From assembly GCA_017475555.1 (NCBI GenBank), contig JAFVFL010000017.1, positions 1 to 45,678 on the forward strand: a DNA stretch of 45,678 nt. Reading direction: 5' to 3'. Positions 7,946 through 15,581 of the stretch are shown piece after piece (the first letter of the stretch is position 1; each line of letters starts with the position of its first letter). The stretch comes from Ruminococcus sp. (GTDB taxonomy: Bacteria; Bacillota; Clostridia; Oscillospirales; Ruminococcaceae). A program made the translations under genes and the position numbers. The notes below the pieces were generated by a model. That model searched no databases. It was not told where the DNA came from and saw nothing but the letters and a program-made list of their open reading frames with translations.

Positions 7946-8614
7946 ATGGTAAGCTTCGGGAACGACTGGGATATCCTTCTGAAGGACGAATTTACAAAGG
8001 ATTACTACCTGCGGCTGAGGCAGTTTCTGATACAGGAATATCGAACGCAGCGGATATTTCCCGGAATGTACGATATTTTCAACGCCATGAAGCTGACAGC
8101 CTACAGCGACGTGAAGTGCGTGATAATCGGGCAGGACCCGTACCACAATGAGGGTCAGGCACACGGGCTGAGCTTTTCCGTCAGAAAGGGCATAGCACCG
8201 CCGCCGTCGCTTGTGAATATCTTCCGTGAGATCAAGGATGATGTCGGTATCGACAACACCGGGAAGCACGGTGAGCTGACGAGCTGGGCGAAAAATGGCG
8301 TACTTCTGCTCAATTCCGTGCTGACTGTCCGGGCTAACCAGCCGAGGAGCCACCGGGGAATGGGCTGGGAGCAGTTTACAACGGACGTAATACAGCTGCT
8401 GGATCAGCGTCAGAAGCCGATGGTATTCATGCTCTGGGGCAGTGACGCAAAGGCAAAGCAGCAGTACATAACCTCCCCGCAGCACCTTGTTCTGAAAGCC
8501 GCACACCCAAGTCCTCTTTCGGCATACAACGGCTTTTTCGGGTGCAGACATTTTTCAGCTGCAAACGATTTTCTCAGACGAAATGGTATAGAGCCGATAA
8601 ACTGGGAAATTTAG
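7946..8614 (+). CDS. ung: Uracil-DNA glycosylase, family 1
   Basis: It removes uracil from DNA to start base excision repair. The 222-aa product contains the family motif GQDPYHNEGQAHGLSFSV (about residues 62-79) with the catalytic Asp and the uracil-contacting Tyr and Phe, and the DNA-intercalation motif HPSPLSAYNGFFGC (about 187-200). The length is normal for the family. ATG 7946 is favoured over a GTG at 7937 because GAGGTGAGG sits just upstream and the protein then begins MVSFGNDW. It is followed by metF after 20 bp with no terminator, so the two are probably co-transcribed. Confidence 0.95.
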   Translation: MVSFGNDWDILLKDEFTKDYYLRLRQFLIQEYRTQRIFPGMYDIFNAMKLTAYSDVKCVIIGQDPYHNEGQAHGLSFSVRKGIAPPPSLVNIFREIKDDVGIDNTGKHGELTSWAKNGVLLLNSVLTVRANQPRSHRGMGWEQFTTDVIQLLDQRQKPMVFMLWGSDAKAKQQYITSPQHLVLKAAHPSPLSAYNGFFGCRHFSAANDFLRRNGIEPINWEI

Positions 8615-8634
8615 GCTCACAGAAAGGGATAGAG

Positions 8635-9495
8635 ATGAAGATAAGAGATATATTTCAGAAAAAAACAGTATTTTCGTTCGAGGTATTTCCGCCCAAGAGG
8701 ACAAGTCCGGTCGAGTCGATATACAGCAAGCTTGACGAGCTTCAGGCACTTGCCCCGGATTTTATCAGCGTGACCTTCGGTGCAGGCGGCAGCGGAAACA
8801 GCGTCTACGCACTTGATATCGCTTCACGCATACTTTCCGGCGGCACTACGCCAATGCTCCATGTTCCGTGCATCAATTTCACAAGGGACGAGATCGACGA
8901 CACTCTCCGCAGGGCAGGTGAGCTGGGCATTGAAAATATCCTCGCACTCCGGGGCGATATCAACCCGGATATACCGCCGGTCAGAGAGTTCGCACACGCA
9001 AGCGAGCTGATAGAGTACATCGTGCCGAGGGGGAATTTTGACATTGCCGGTGCGTGCTACCCGGAGGGGCACCCGGATTCCGACAGCCTTGACGAGGATA
9101 TCGACAACCTGAAAATAAAGGTCGAGGCTGGAGCAGATCATCTGATCTCGCAGCTCTTCTTTGACAATGAGTTCTTCTACAATTTCCGGAACAAGGCGGT
9201 GCAGAAGGGCATAGAGGTGCCGATAGAGGCTGGTATCATGCCGGTCGTGAACAAGAACCAGATCGAGCGTATGGTGACGACCTGCGGTGCAAGCCTGCCG
9301 CATAAATTCGTCAAGATAATGCAGAGATATGAGGACAATCCGGAGGCTCTGCGGGACGCAGGTATCGCCTACGCCGTAAATCAGATAGTCGATCTTGCGG
9401 CGACCGGTGTTGACGGGATACATCTTTACACGATGAACAATCCCTATGTTGCACGTAAGATAGATGAGGCTGTCAGAGGAGTCCTCGGTGCATGA
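8635..9495 (+). CDS. metF: 5,10-methylenetetrahydrofolate reductase
   Basis: It reduces methylene-THF to methyl-THF, the methyl donor for methionine synthesis, using FAD. The 286-aa product begins MKIRDIFQKKTVFSFEVFPPK, where the EVFPPK motif carries the catalytic Glu. Other family segments are SVTFGAGGS, ILALRGD and AGADHLISQLFFDNEFF. The start at 8635 is supported by AGAAAGGG upstream and by the family N-terminus; an open frame extends further upstream but overlaps ung. Its TGA overlaps the ATG of the next gene by four bases, indicating translational coupling with the methionine synthase activation protein. Confidence 0.95.
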   Translation: MKIRDIFQKKTVFSFEVFPPKRTSPVESIYSKLDELQALAPDFISVTFGAGGSGNSVYALDIASRILSGGTTPMLHVPCINFTRDEIDDTLRRAGELGIENILALRGDINPDIPPVREFAHASELIEYIVPRGNFDIAGACYPEGHPDSDSLDEDIDNLKIKVEAGADHLISQLFFDNEFFYNFRNKAVQKGIEVPIEAGIMPVVNKNQIERMVTTCGASLPHKFVKIMQRYEDNPEALRDAGIAYAVNQIVDLAATGVDGIHLYTMNNPYVARKIDEAVRGVLGA

Positions 9496-10160
9496 AGCTG
9501 CTGCCGATATCCAAATCCGAAGCAGCCCGGTATATGGGCATAAGAGGAGAGCCGGACAGTGCGGCGGCGGAGATAATCGACAGGTATGAGGAGCTTGTGC
9601 GTGAGCGTATGTCTCCCCGGTATGTCTACAGGCTCTTTGACATCACTGAGAAGCTGGAGGGCGTGTGCATTCCTGCTGCGGAGCTGCTCCTGACGGGAGA
9701 GAGCATACGCAGGCACCTCAGCGGCTGCCGGAGCGTAGTTCTCCTTGCGGCAACGCTTTCAGCGGAGGCGGACAAGCTTATCCGTCAGGCTCAGGTGGAC
9801 GGAATGGCGGAGGCACTCGCTGCGGACGCACTGTGCAGTGCAGCCATCGAGCAGGTCTGCAACCGGGCAGAGGAGGAGATATTCTCGCAGGTCGAGGCTC
9901 CGTTCAGGACATGGCGTTTCAGCCCCGGCTACGGTGATCTGCCGATAGATGTACAGCAGGGCTTTGCGGCTGCACTGAATGCACAGCGGCGGATAGGGCT
10001 TACTGTGACGGAGAGCTGTCTGCTTGTGCCGACTAAGTCTGTAACGGCGATAATCGGGATATCTGACACGCCTCCGGCGGACACCGGACACGGCTGTGCA
10101 GCCTGCAATATGCGTGACAGGTGTGCATTCTCGCATTCCGGCGGCTGCGGTAAAAAGTAG
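9492..10160 (+). CDS. Stand-alone cobalamin-dependent methionine synthase activation domain
   Basis: The 222-aa product resembles the C-terminal AdoMet-binding activation domain of MetH, which reductively remethylates cob(II)alamin. The key segment is RTWRFSPGYGDLPIDVQ (about residues 138-154), the usual AdoMet-site sequence in stand-alone Firmicute versions. The C-terminus has a Cys-rich tail (CAACNMRDRCAFSHSGGC) that could bind metal. The ATG overlaps the metF stop (ATGA), so methyl-THF production and methionine synthase repair are coupled. The catalytic methionine synthase is not in the window and would act in trans. Confidence 0.85.
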   Translation: MKLLPISKSEAARYMGIRGEPDSAAAEIIDRYEELVRERMSPRYVYRLFDITEKLEGVCIPAAELLLTGESIRRHLSGCRSVVLLAATLSAEADKLIRQAQVDGMAEALAADALCSAAIEQVCNRAEEEIFSQVEAPFRTWRFSPGYGDLPIDVQQGFAAALNAQRRIGLTVTESCLLVPTKSVTAIIGISDTPPADTGHGCAACNMRDRCAFSHSGGCGKK

Positions 10161-10242
10161 AATATATACAAATAGTACAGATTTGAATTTGGTATACAGC
10201 ATAATGACCATAAACCAAACTAAAATATAGGTAAAAATGACA

Positions 10243-10272
10243 TTGACATTGCAGTGCGAAAAATGATATAAT
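10243..10272 (+). promoter_or_regulatory. Promoter for the solute-binding lipoprotein
   Basis: TTGACA (10243-10248) and TATAAT (10267-10272) with an 18-bp spacer. A second TATAAT overlaps at 10272-10277. The leader is about 80 nt with AAAAGGAG before the ATG. The remaining gap back to 10161 shows nothing else. Confidence 0.8.
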
Positions 10273-10359
10273 ATAATTGACTGATATTGCGGGCGTACTC
10301 TCAGCGTCTGCATGAAACGGGAATTTTTTATCAAAATATCATAAAAAGGAGTTTTTTAA

Positions 10360-11778
10360 ATGAAGAAAACCAAGGCATTTATCTCCGCACTGCTGATAGC
10401 GGCTCTTTCGTCATCATTCTGCGTTGCCTGCGGAGGCAGCAGCTCTTCATCAAGCTCGAACCCCTATGCTGATGTAGATGTTGATTCTGAGGTGCGTGAC
10501 GCTGTTAATCAGGCGGCTTCAAGCTCTGATCTTCTTCCGGACGTTGAGCTTGAGAATAAGAATATCAAGTGGCTCTCACACTGGGATATCAACCCTGATT
10601 CCTCCGGAAAGAACAAGCCCACTGAGCTTGTGGTATTTGAGGAGAAGTACGGCGGAACTATCGAGTGGGTACAGTGTACATGGGACAACCGCTATGAGAA
10701 GCTCGCTGAGACTATCAACAGCGGCGAGGGCGTTGACTTCTTCGCAGCCGGCGACGGCGACGCATTCCCTAAGGGTGCGGTAAGAGGTATGTTCACCACA
10801 GTTGACGAGTATATCGACTTTGATTCGGAGCTGTGGGAGGACGTTAAGGATATCAACGACACTATGCTCTGGCAGGGCGGACACTATCTGCTTATCCTTC
10901 AGGCTACCGGCGACAACGTAGCCTGCGTATACAACAGGAAGACAGTTGAGGAGGCTGGACTTGAGGATCCGGCTGAGCTTTACGAGAAGGGCGAGTGGGA
11001 CTGGAACGCATTCGAGAGTATGCTCCAGAGCTTCGTTGACGTTGATAAGCAGCACTACGGTATCGACGGCTGGTGGTTCGAGTTCGGACTTATGAAGACT
11101 ACAGGCGTTGCTCCTATCAGCATTGAGGACGGCAAGCTTGTAAGCAATATCGGCGACCCGGCAATGGAGAGAGTGCAGAATTACCTGTACGACCTCTACA
11201 CCACAAACTGCATAGCTATCGGTGTCGGCGACTACGGCTGGACAGCTCACCCGGAGTTTGTCGGTGAGGGCAAGGTGCTCTTCTATCCTGTCGGACTTTA
11301 TGAGTTCTACACCGACGAGGAGACCTGGAAGCAGAAGTACGGCGAGGACGCATTCTTCGTACCGATGCCTAAGGATCCTGAGTCTGATGAATACTACATA
11401 CCGGTAGGTATGGAGGCATATACATTCGTAAAGGGCGGTCAGAACCCGGAGGGTGTAGCACGCTTCATGGACTGCAAGAGATTCGCTATACTTGACGAGG
11501 ATACAAAGGCAGTTGCAGACCAGCAGTTCGTTGACGACTATGGCTGGACTGACGAGATGCTTGAGATGAAGGACGAGATGCAGGCACTCGCTGACGAGAA
11601 TCCGTTCTACGATCTCTCAAGCGGCGTATCGACAGACTGTGCGAGCCTGCTCGATTCCAACCTCAGAAACGCTGCAAGAGGTATCCCGTGGAACGAGACC
11701 TATGACTCGATCTACGCTACAGTTGAGACATATATCCAGGAGGTCAACGACAATCCTATAAGCAGCACAGTTGAGTAA
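10360..11778 (+). CDS. Extracellular solute-binding lipoprotein, sugar ABC type
   Basis: The 472-aa product looks like a substrate-binding protein of a carbohydrate ABC importer (family 1 type). It has a lipoprotein signal with a lipobox-like CVAC-GG (Cys at about residue 24), followed by a Ser-rich tether (SSSSSSS). The mature part has KWLSHWDINPDSSG.., EEKYGG, and the YNRKTVEEAGLEDP segment typical of this family, with many Trp residues that could stack on sugars. There are no permease or ATPase genes beside it, so it is an orphan that must use a transporter encoded elsewhere. The bound sugar cannot be told from sequence. It has its own promoter; downstream are an inverted repeat and a 93-bp repeat element. 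Confidence 0.88.
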   Translation: MKKTKAFISALLIAALSSSFCVACGGSSSSSSSNPYADVDVDSEVRDAVNQAASSSDLLPDVELENKNIKWLSHWDINPDSSGKNKPTELVVFEEKYGGTIEWVQCTWDNRYEKLAETINSGEGVDFFAAGDGDAFPKGAVRGMFTTVDEYIDFDSELWEDVKDINDTMLWQGGHYLLILQATGDNVACVYNRKTVEEAGLEDPAELYEKGEWDWNAFESMLQSFVDVDKQHYGIDGWWFEFGLMKTTGVAPISIEDGKLVSNIGDPAMERVQNYLYDLYTTNCIAIGVGDYGWTAHPEFVGEGKVLFYPVGLYEFYTDEETWKQKYGEDAFFVPMPKDPESDEYYIPVGMEAYTFVKGGQNPEGVARFMDCKRFAILDEDTKAVADQQFVDDYGWTDEMLEMKDEMQALADENPFYDLSSGVSTDCASLLDSNLRNAARGIPWNETYDSIYATVETYIQEVNDNPISSTVE

Positions 11779-11789
11779 AAGATGATCGT

Positions 11790-11850
11790 CTGCCGGGTAT
11801 GCAGCCGCAAACGTGACGGGAATGTTGCGTGCGGGTAACATATCCGGCAG
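11790..11850 (+). repeat. Long inverted repeat after the solute-binding gene
   Basis: CTGCCGGGTATG (11790-11801) and CATATCCGGCAG (11839-11850) pair with one G-T. The 37-nt loop contains further partial pairing. No T run follows, so this may protect the mRNA 3' end rather than terminate transcription. Confidence 0.5.
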
Positions 11851-11876
11851 GTATTGCAAGTATCAGCAAAATATGA

Positions 11877-11969
11877 TATAAGCGGCGAGCCGCCGCCCCC
11901 AGCTTCGGGGCGTAGTTTTTTCTGCGGAAAAATTTTCCCGCGTCTGTTGATTTATTTGCAATAATATGA
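11877..11969 (+). repeat. 93-bp promoter-linked repeat element, copy A
   Basis: A single unit lying between TATAAG (11877-11882) and TATAAT (11970-11975). Read toward the epimerase gene it has GC-rich pairing (GCGGC-GAG-CCGC), a CGCCCC/GGGGCG hairpin (11894-11899 with 11907-11912), six Ts (11916-11921), an AT-centred palindrome CTGCGGAAAAATTTTCCCGC, then CGTCTGTTGATTTATT. The 12 bases AATATGATATAA occur directly at both edges (11870-11881 and 11963-11974). The same element occurs near 17395 and 29532. Confidence 0.85.
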
Positions 11970-11975
11970 TATAAT
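11947..11975 (+). promoter_or_regulatory. Element-derived promoter for the epimerase gene
   Basis: TTGATT (11947-11952), from the end of the repeat, and TATAAT (11970-11975) are exactly 17 bp apart. A second similar pair, TTGCAA (11854-11859) and TATAAG (11877-11882), also 17 bp apart, lies on the far side of the repeat. Confidence 0.75.
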
Positions 11976-12065
11976 AATCTGATGAGGGGAACAAGCAGCA
12001 GACTCCGTGCCTCTCCGGTGAACACCGGGCATTGCGGAGCCTGATTATCAGAAAGGAGGGTAAGT

Positions 12066-13028
12066 ATGGCAGAATTACAGACAGTCCTTGTCACTGGAGG
12101 GTGCGGTCTTATCGGGCAGCACATATGCTCCGGACTTCTGAAAAAGGGCTGCGAGGTCATCGCAGTTGACAGAGAAGAGAACGGCTACAACGAGGGAAAG
12201 CTCCATTACACATTCGTTCAGTGTGAGCCTACAGACAAGAATAAGTTTGCAGAGATATTTGAGCAGAATAAGATAGATGTCCTGATCCATGCCGCTTGCA
12301 CCGTCGATAACGATCTTGGACCTATCGTTACAGATACGCAGATGAGCGAGTCAAAGGCGTGTGATAAATTTCTTTACCGGTACGCAATGACGGAGGACGT
12401 AGGAAAGATAATTCTTCTCAGCACCGATCAGGTTTACGAATTCCCCAAGACACGTGAGCCTATCAGGGAGGACAACGATCTCAAGCCGACTACCAATTAT
12501 GCGTCGATGAAGCTTGCTTCTGAAAAGGAGCTGGTGAGTGAGATGCAGCACCACAGAACCTGTATGTGCTGTATCGTAAGGTATTCGCCTGTATACACGC
12601 TCAATTTCACGGATAATCTGGTAGCAAAGATAACCGACCCGAAGGACGGCTCCAAGTTCGTCTATGGCAAGGGACAGTACGGCTTCCAGATGTGCTGTGT
12701 ACACAATCTTGTTGATTTCATACTCTGCTACGTCAAGAATGCTGATGATCTCAGCTTTGCCGGGGTATACAACGTAAGTGACAAGCTTCTGACCACGGCT
12801 TCGGATATAATCGCCTTTATGAGGGAGAATCATCGTCTCGGAGCGGTAGTACAGAAGTCTCCGGGAGGAGCAATATCGAAGATAAAGGGTCTTTTCGGAG
12901 GAAACAAGGAAGAAAAGACGAATTACAGGTATCTTGATATGTCGAAGCTGGAGAACAACAATATGCTTGACAATACCAAGGCATCGAAGATAGTGAACTT
13001 CCGCTGGGATATCCACAATACAAAGTAA
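12066..13028 (+). CDS. NAD-dependent epimerase/dehydratase family protein
   Basis: The 320-aa product is a short-chain, extended-type sugar-nucleotide epimerase or dehydratase. The nucleotide-binding motif TGGCGLIGQH is at about residues 10-19, the STDQVYEF segment carries the active-site Ser/Thr region, and the catalytic pair is in NYASMKLASE (YxxxK, about 144-148). The C-terminal third is less typical, with a GGAISKIKGLFGGNKEE segment. The substrate cannot be assigned. AAAGGAGGG lies 5 nt before the ATG. Its promoter is formed by the end of repeat copy A, and it is closed by a terminator shared with the convergent rqcP. Confidence 0.85.
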   Translation: MAELQTVLVTGGCGLIGQHICSGLLKKGCEVIAVDREENGYNEGKLHYTFVQCEPTDKNKFAEIFEQNKIDVLIHAACTVDNDLGPIVTDTQMSESKACDKFLYRYAMTEDVGKIILLSTDQVYEFPKTREPIREDNDLKPTTNYASMKLASEKELVSEMQHHRTCMCCIVRYSPVYTLNFTDNLVAKITDPKDGSKFVYGKGQYGFQMCCVHNLVDFILCYVKNADDLSFAGVYNVSDKLLTTASDIIAFMRENHRLGAVVQKSPGGAISKIKGLFGGNKEEKTNYRYLDMSKLENNNMLDNTKASKIVNFRWDIHNTK

Positions 13029-13029
13029 A

Positions 13030-13058
13030 AGAAGGGACTGCACAGGCAGTCCCTTTTC
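13030..13058. terminator. Bidirectional terminator between epimerase and rqcP genes
   Basis: AAGGGACTGC (13032-13041) and GCAGTCCCTT (13046-13055) form a perfect 10-bp stem with loop ACAG, followed by TTTTCTC on the plus strand and preceded by AAAAG for the other direction. Confidence 0.88.
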
Positions 13059-13298
13059 TCATATCACTTCATAATTATCAGCAGCGTTCTCCTTAGTGGC
13101 GTGCTCCTTGACATTCAGAACACGGACTTTAAGAGGACGGGTGCCCATATTTATCTCTATCACGTCGCCGACCTTGACATCGTATGAGGCTCTGGCGACC
13201 TTTCCGTTTACGGATATCTTCTCAGCGTCACAGGCTTCATTTGCAACAGTACGCCGCTTTATGAGCCGTGTGACCTTGAGGTATTTGTCAAGACGCAT
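13059..13298 (-). CDS. rqcP: RqcP/YabO-like S4-domain RNA-binding protein
   Basis: RqcP works with RqcH on stalled 50S subunits in bacterial ribosome quality control, adding Ala tails. The 79-aa product is almost entirely an S4 domain: MRLDKYLKVTRLIKRRTVANEAC, then ISVNGKVARASYDVKVGDVIEI. The start at 13298 has GGGAGGAAG upstream; a longer frame exists but would begin within the HU terminator. It follows HU and MazG genes, as is common in Firmicutes. The Hsp15-type heat-shock S4 proteins are related, but the neighbours favour RqcP. Confidence 0.85.
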   Translation of the reverse strand: MRLDKYLKVTRLIKRRTVANEACDAEKISVNGKVARASYDVKVGDVIEINMGTRPLKVRVLNVKEHATKENAADNYEVI

Positions 13299-13312
13299 AT
13301 TCTTCCTCCCTG

Positions 13313-13338
13313 AAAAAAGGGCAGACCGGAGTCTGCCC
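13313..13338 (-). terminator. Terminator or attenuator between HU and rqcP
   Basis: On the minus strand GGGCAGAC (13331-13338) and GTCTGCCC (13319-13326) form an 8-bp stem with loop TCCG, followed by six Ts (13313-13318). The T run leads directly into the rqcP ribosome binding site, so rqcP would be expressed by read-through at a lower level than HU. Confidence 0.8.
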
Positions 13339-13344
13339 CACAAA

Positions 13345-13620
13345 TCACTTGTTTACAGCGTCCTTGAGAGCACGTCCAGCCTTGAAAGCAGGAGCCTTGC
13401 TCGGGGGAACTACCATCTTCTTCTTGGTCTGCGGATTTACGACAGTCTTCTCGCCTCTCTCACGAACCTCAAAGGTACCGAAGCCTGTGATAGTTACCTT
13501 ATCTCCGTTTACGAGGGCGTCCTGTATAGCCTCAAGGAATGCATCGAGAGCCTCGCCGACGCTCTTCTTAGTAGCACCTGTCTGCTCTGCGACCTTATTG
13601 ATGAGTTCAGTCTTAGTCAT
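13345..13620 (-). CDS. hup: HU-family histone-like DNA-binding protein
   Basis: HU is the abundant nucleoid protein that bends DNA as a dimer. The 91-aa product begins MTKTELINKVAEQTGATKKS and has the GFGTFEVRERGEKTVVNPQTKKKM arm region with the conserved Pro at the tip (NPQT), ending AFKAGRALKDAVNK. The start at 13620 gives the standard family N-terminus. GGAGGAG lies inside the last codons of mazG, and the ATG overlaps the mazG stop by eight bases (ATGACTAA), implying coupled translation. A terminator follows directly. Confidence 0.95.
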   Translation of the reverse strand: MTKTELINKVAEQTGATKKSVGEALDAFLEAIQDALVNGDKVTITGFGTFEVRERGEKTVVNPQTKKKMVVPPSKAPAFKAGRALKDAVNK

Positions 13621-14434
13621 TTTTATTCTCCTCCGAATCAATTATTTGTTTAGCCTTGTCCCAGTAGATGTCCAGCTTTTCTATTGGCTGCGACTTCATG
13701 TCGATACCGTCATCTCTTGTGAGCTGCTCAGTGATCCCGAAACGCTTTATGAACTTCTCGGTCGAGTCTTTAAGTGCCTGCTCTGCGTCAACGCCAAGAT
13801 GTCTTGCTGCATTCACGCACGAGAACAGCAGATCGCCAAGCTCCTCATGTATCCTGCCGCTGTCGCCGGAGGCTGCTGCCTCGTCAAGCTCTGCCTTTTC
13901 TGCGGCGATACAAGCCACAGCGTCCTGCGGAGTCCGGAAATCCATACCTGCCTTTGCAGCTCTCTTGCCTACCTTCTGAGCCATCATGAGAGCCGGGAGA
14001 GACTTTGCGACGCTTTTCAGCGTGTCGGTATACGTCTCCTGCCCCTTTGTCTCCATTTTGATCGCGTCCCAGTTGTTCAGGACTTCACCTACGCTGTCAG
14101 CCTTAACGTCGCCGAAAACGTGCGGATGACGGACAATGAGCTTTTTGCAGACCTCGTCGCAGACATCATCGAAGCAGAAATTGCCTGCCTCCTCCTCAAT
14201 GCGGGCGTGAAAAACCACATTTTCCAGAACATCGCCAAGCTCCTCACGCAGCAGCACTGAGTCCTTATTGTCGATAGCCTCTATGACCTCGTAGACCTCC
14301 TCAATGAAGTCGCTGCGTATGGATTCATGTGTCTGGACGATATCCCACGGACAGCCGCCCTCACCCCGGAGCAGACGAACTATATCGCAGAGGTCATTGA
14401 TGTTATATCTATCCTTCTGCTGGTATTCTACCAT
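13613..14434 (-). CDS. mazG: MazG nucleoside triphosphate pyrophosphohydrolase
   Basis: MazG hydrolyses NTPs and dNTPs to monophosphates and pyrophosphate, clearing unwanted nucleotides. The 273-aa product has two MazG domains. The first has GCPWDIVQTHESIRSDFIEE and EELGDVLENVVFHA; the second has ELDEAAASGDSGRIHEELGDLLF. Both keep the ExxE and ExxD metal-binding pattern. The start at 14434 is chosen because AAGGAGTG precedes it and the product then starts just before the conserved domain; a longer frame to 14521 has no family homology. It overlaps the HU start. The 137-bp gap behind it carries an inverted repeat. Confidence 0.93.
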   Translation of the reverse strand: MVEYQQKDRYNINDLCDIVRLLRGEGGCPWDIVQTHESIRSDFIEEVYEVIEAIDNKDSVLLREELGDVLENVVFHARIEEEAGNFCFDDVCDEVCKKLIVRHPHVFGDVKADSVGEVLNNWDAIKMETKGQETYTDTLKSVAKSLPALMMAQKVGKRAAKAGMDFRTPQDAVACIAAEKAELDEAAASGDSGRIHEELGDLLFSCVNAARHLGVDAEQALKDSTEKFIKRFGITEQLTRDDGIDMKSQPIEKLDIYWDKAKQIIDSEENKND

Positions 14435-14465
14435 TGGAAAAGCACTCCTTTTATGATACCTTAAT

Positions 14466-14513
14466 TTCCGCCAAAATGCAACTGCTTTTGAGATTTTTGT
14501 AGCATTGGCGGAA
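14466..14513 (-). promoter_or_regulatory. Inverted repeat in the mazG leader
   Basis: TTCCGCCAA (14466-14474) and TTGGCGGAA (14505-14513) are perfect 9-bp arms, with TGC and GCA extending the pairing after a two-base bulge. It lies between trpS and mazG and could be an operator or an mRNA fold. No T run follows in the mazG direction. Confidence 0.45.
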
Positions 14514-14571
14514 TAAAACAAGGTTTTGTGACAGTATTTGTAGATTTTTACTGATACTATTGCAGGCAGAC

Positions 14572-15570
14572 TTACTTCAGATCGACAAATCCGACCTTGT
14601 GATAAGCCTTTAAAACGATACGCTGTGAGTACCGCAGAGCCTTCTCAGCTCCGGCAGTATAGCACTCCTTCAGGTATGCCTTGTCGCCGCTGAGCCGGGC
14701 AAATTCGGTGCGTACAGGCTCTAAGTGGTCTGCGACAGCCTCACCGACCGCAAGCTTGAAGTCTCCGTAGCCCTTTCCGGCAAATTCGGATTCGATCGCA
14801 GCGAAGTCCTTTCCGGTAACGCTGGAATAGATCGTCATGAGATTGTTTATTCCGTCCTTGCCCTCACGGTAAGCCACCTCAGCCTCGCTGTCGGTAACAG
14901 CTCTCTTAAACTTCCGGATAATAGTATCCTTATCGTCGAGTATGGAAATAACAGCATTCGGGTTCTCGTCGGATTTTGACATCTTCTTTGTCGGATCCTG
15001 CAATGACATTACCTTAGCACCGACCTCAGCGATATACGGCTCAGGGAGCGTGAAGAAGTCACCGTAGCGCTGGTTGAACCGCTGAGCGATGTTTCTTGCA
15101 AGCTCAAGGTGCTGCTTCTGGTCGATACCGACCGGTACAAGGTCAGCATTATACGCAAGTATATCCGCCGCCATGAGCACGGGATACGTGAAAAGACCGG
15201 CATTTATATCGTCCGGGTGCCGCTGGCTCTTTTCCTTGAACTGAGTCATGCGGCTCAGCTCTCCGAACTGTGTGCAGCAGCCGAGTATCCAGTTCAGCTC
15301 TGCGTGTGTTTTAACGTGGCTCTGAATGAAGAGTATCGACTTGTTGATATCAATACCGCACGCCATGAGAAGGGCATACGAATCGAGGGTATTCTTCCTC
15401 AGTGCAGCCGGGTCCTGACGGACAGTTATAGCGTGCATATTCACGACGCTGTAAATGCAGTTATACTCGTCCTGGAGCGGGCCCCAGTTGCGGACAGCAC
15501 CGATATAGTTGCCGAGAGTAAATGTACCGGTTGGCTGTATACCGCTGAAAATAAGCTTCTTATCGTCCAT
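14572..15570 (-). CDS. trpS: Tryptophanyl-tRNA synthetase
   Basis: It charges tRNA-Trp with tryptophan. The 332-aa product has the class I signatures: PTGTFTLGNYIGA (the HIGH-like motif, about residues 13-25) and KKMSKSDEN (KMSKS, about 194-202), plus GIDQKQHLELARNIA in the tryptophan-binding region. The length is normal. AAGGAGCAG lies just before the ATG. Only 11 bp separate it from the upstream unknown gene, so there is no room for a T-box leader of its own and it is transcribed with its neighbours. Confidence 0.96.
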   Translation of the reverse strand: MDDKKLIFSGIQPTGTFTLGNYIGAVRNWGPLQDEYNCIYSVVNMHAITVRQDPAALRKNTLDSYALLMACGIDINKSILFIQSHVKTHAELNWILGCCTQFGELSRMTQFKEKSQRHPDDINAGLFTYPVLMAADILAYNADLVPVGIDQKQHLELARNIAQRFNQRYGDFFTLPEPYIAEVGAKVMSLQDPTKKMSKSDENPNAVISILDDKDTIIRKFKRAVTDSEAEVAYREGKDGINNLMTIYSSVTGKDFAAIESEFAGKGYGDFKLAVGEAVADHLEPVRTEFARLSGDKAYLKECYTAGAEKALRYSQRIVLKAYHKVGFVDLK

Positions 15571-15581
15571 TCTGCTGCTCC

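Noticed and set aside
14453..14481. TTGCAT-17 bp-TATCAT as a mazG promoter
   Set aside because: Transcription would start inside the ribosome binding site, so a usable leader would be missing.
15571..15581. T-box leader for trpS
   Set aside because: Only 11 bp separate trpS from the preceding gene, so there is no space for it; none is visible before cysS either.
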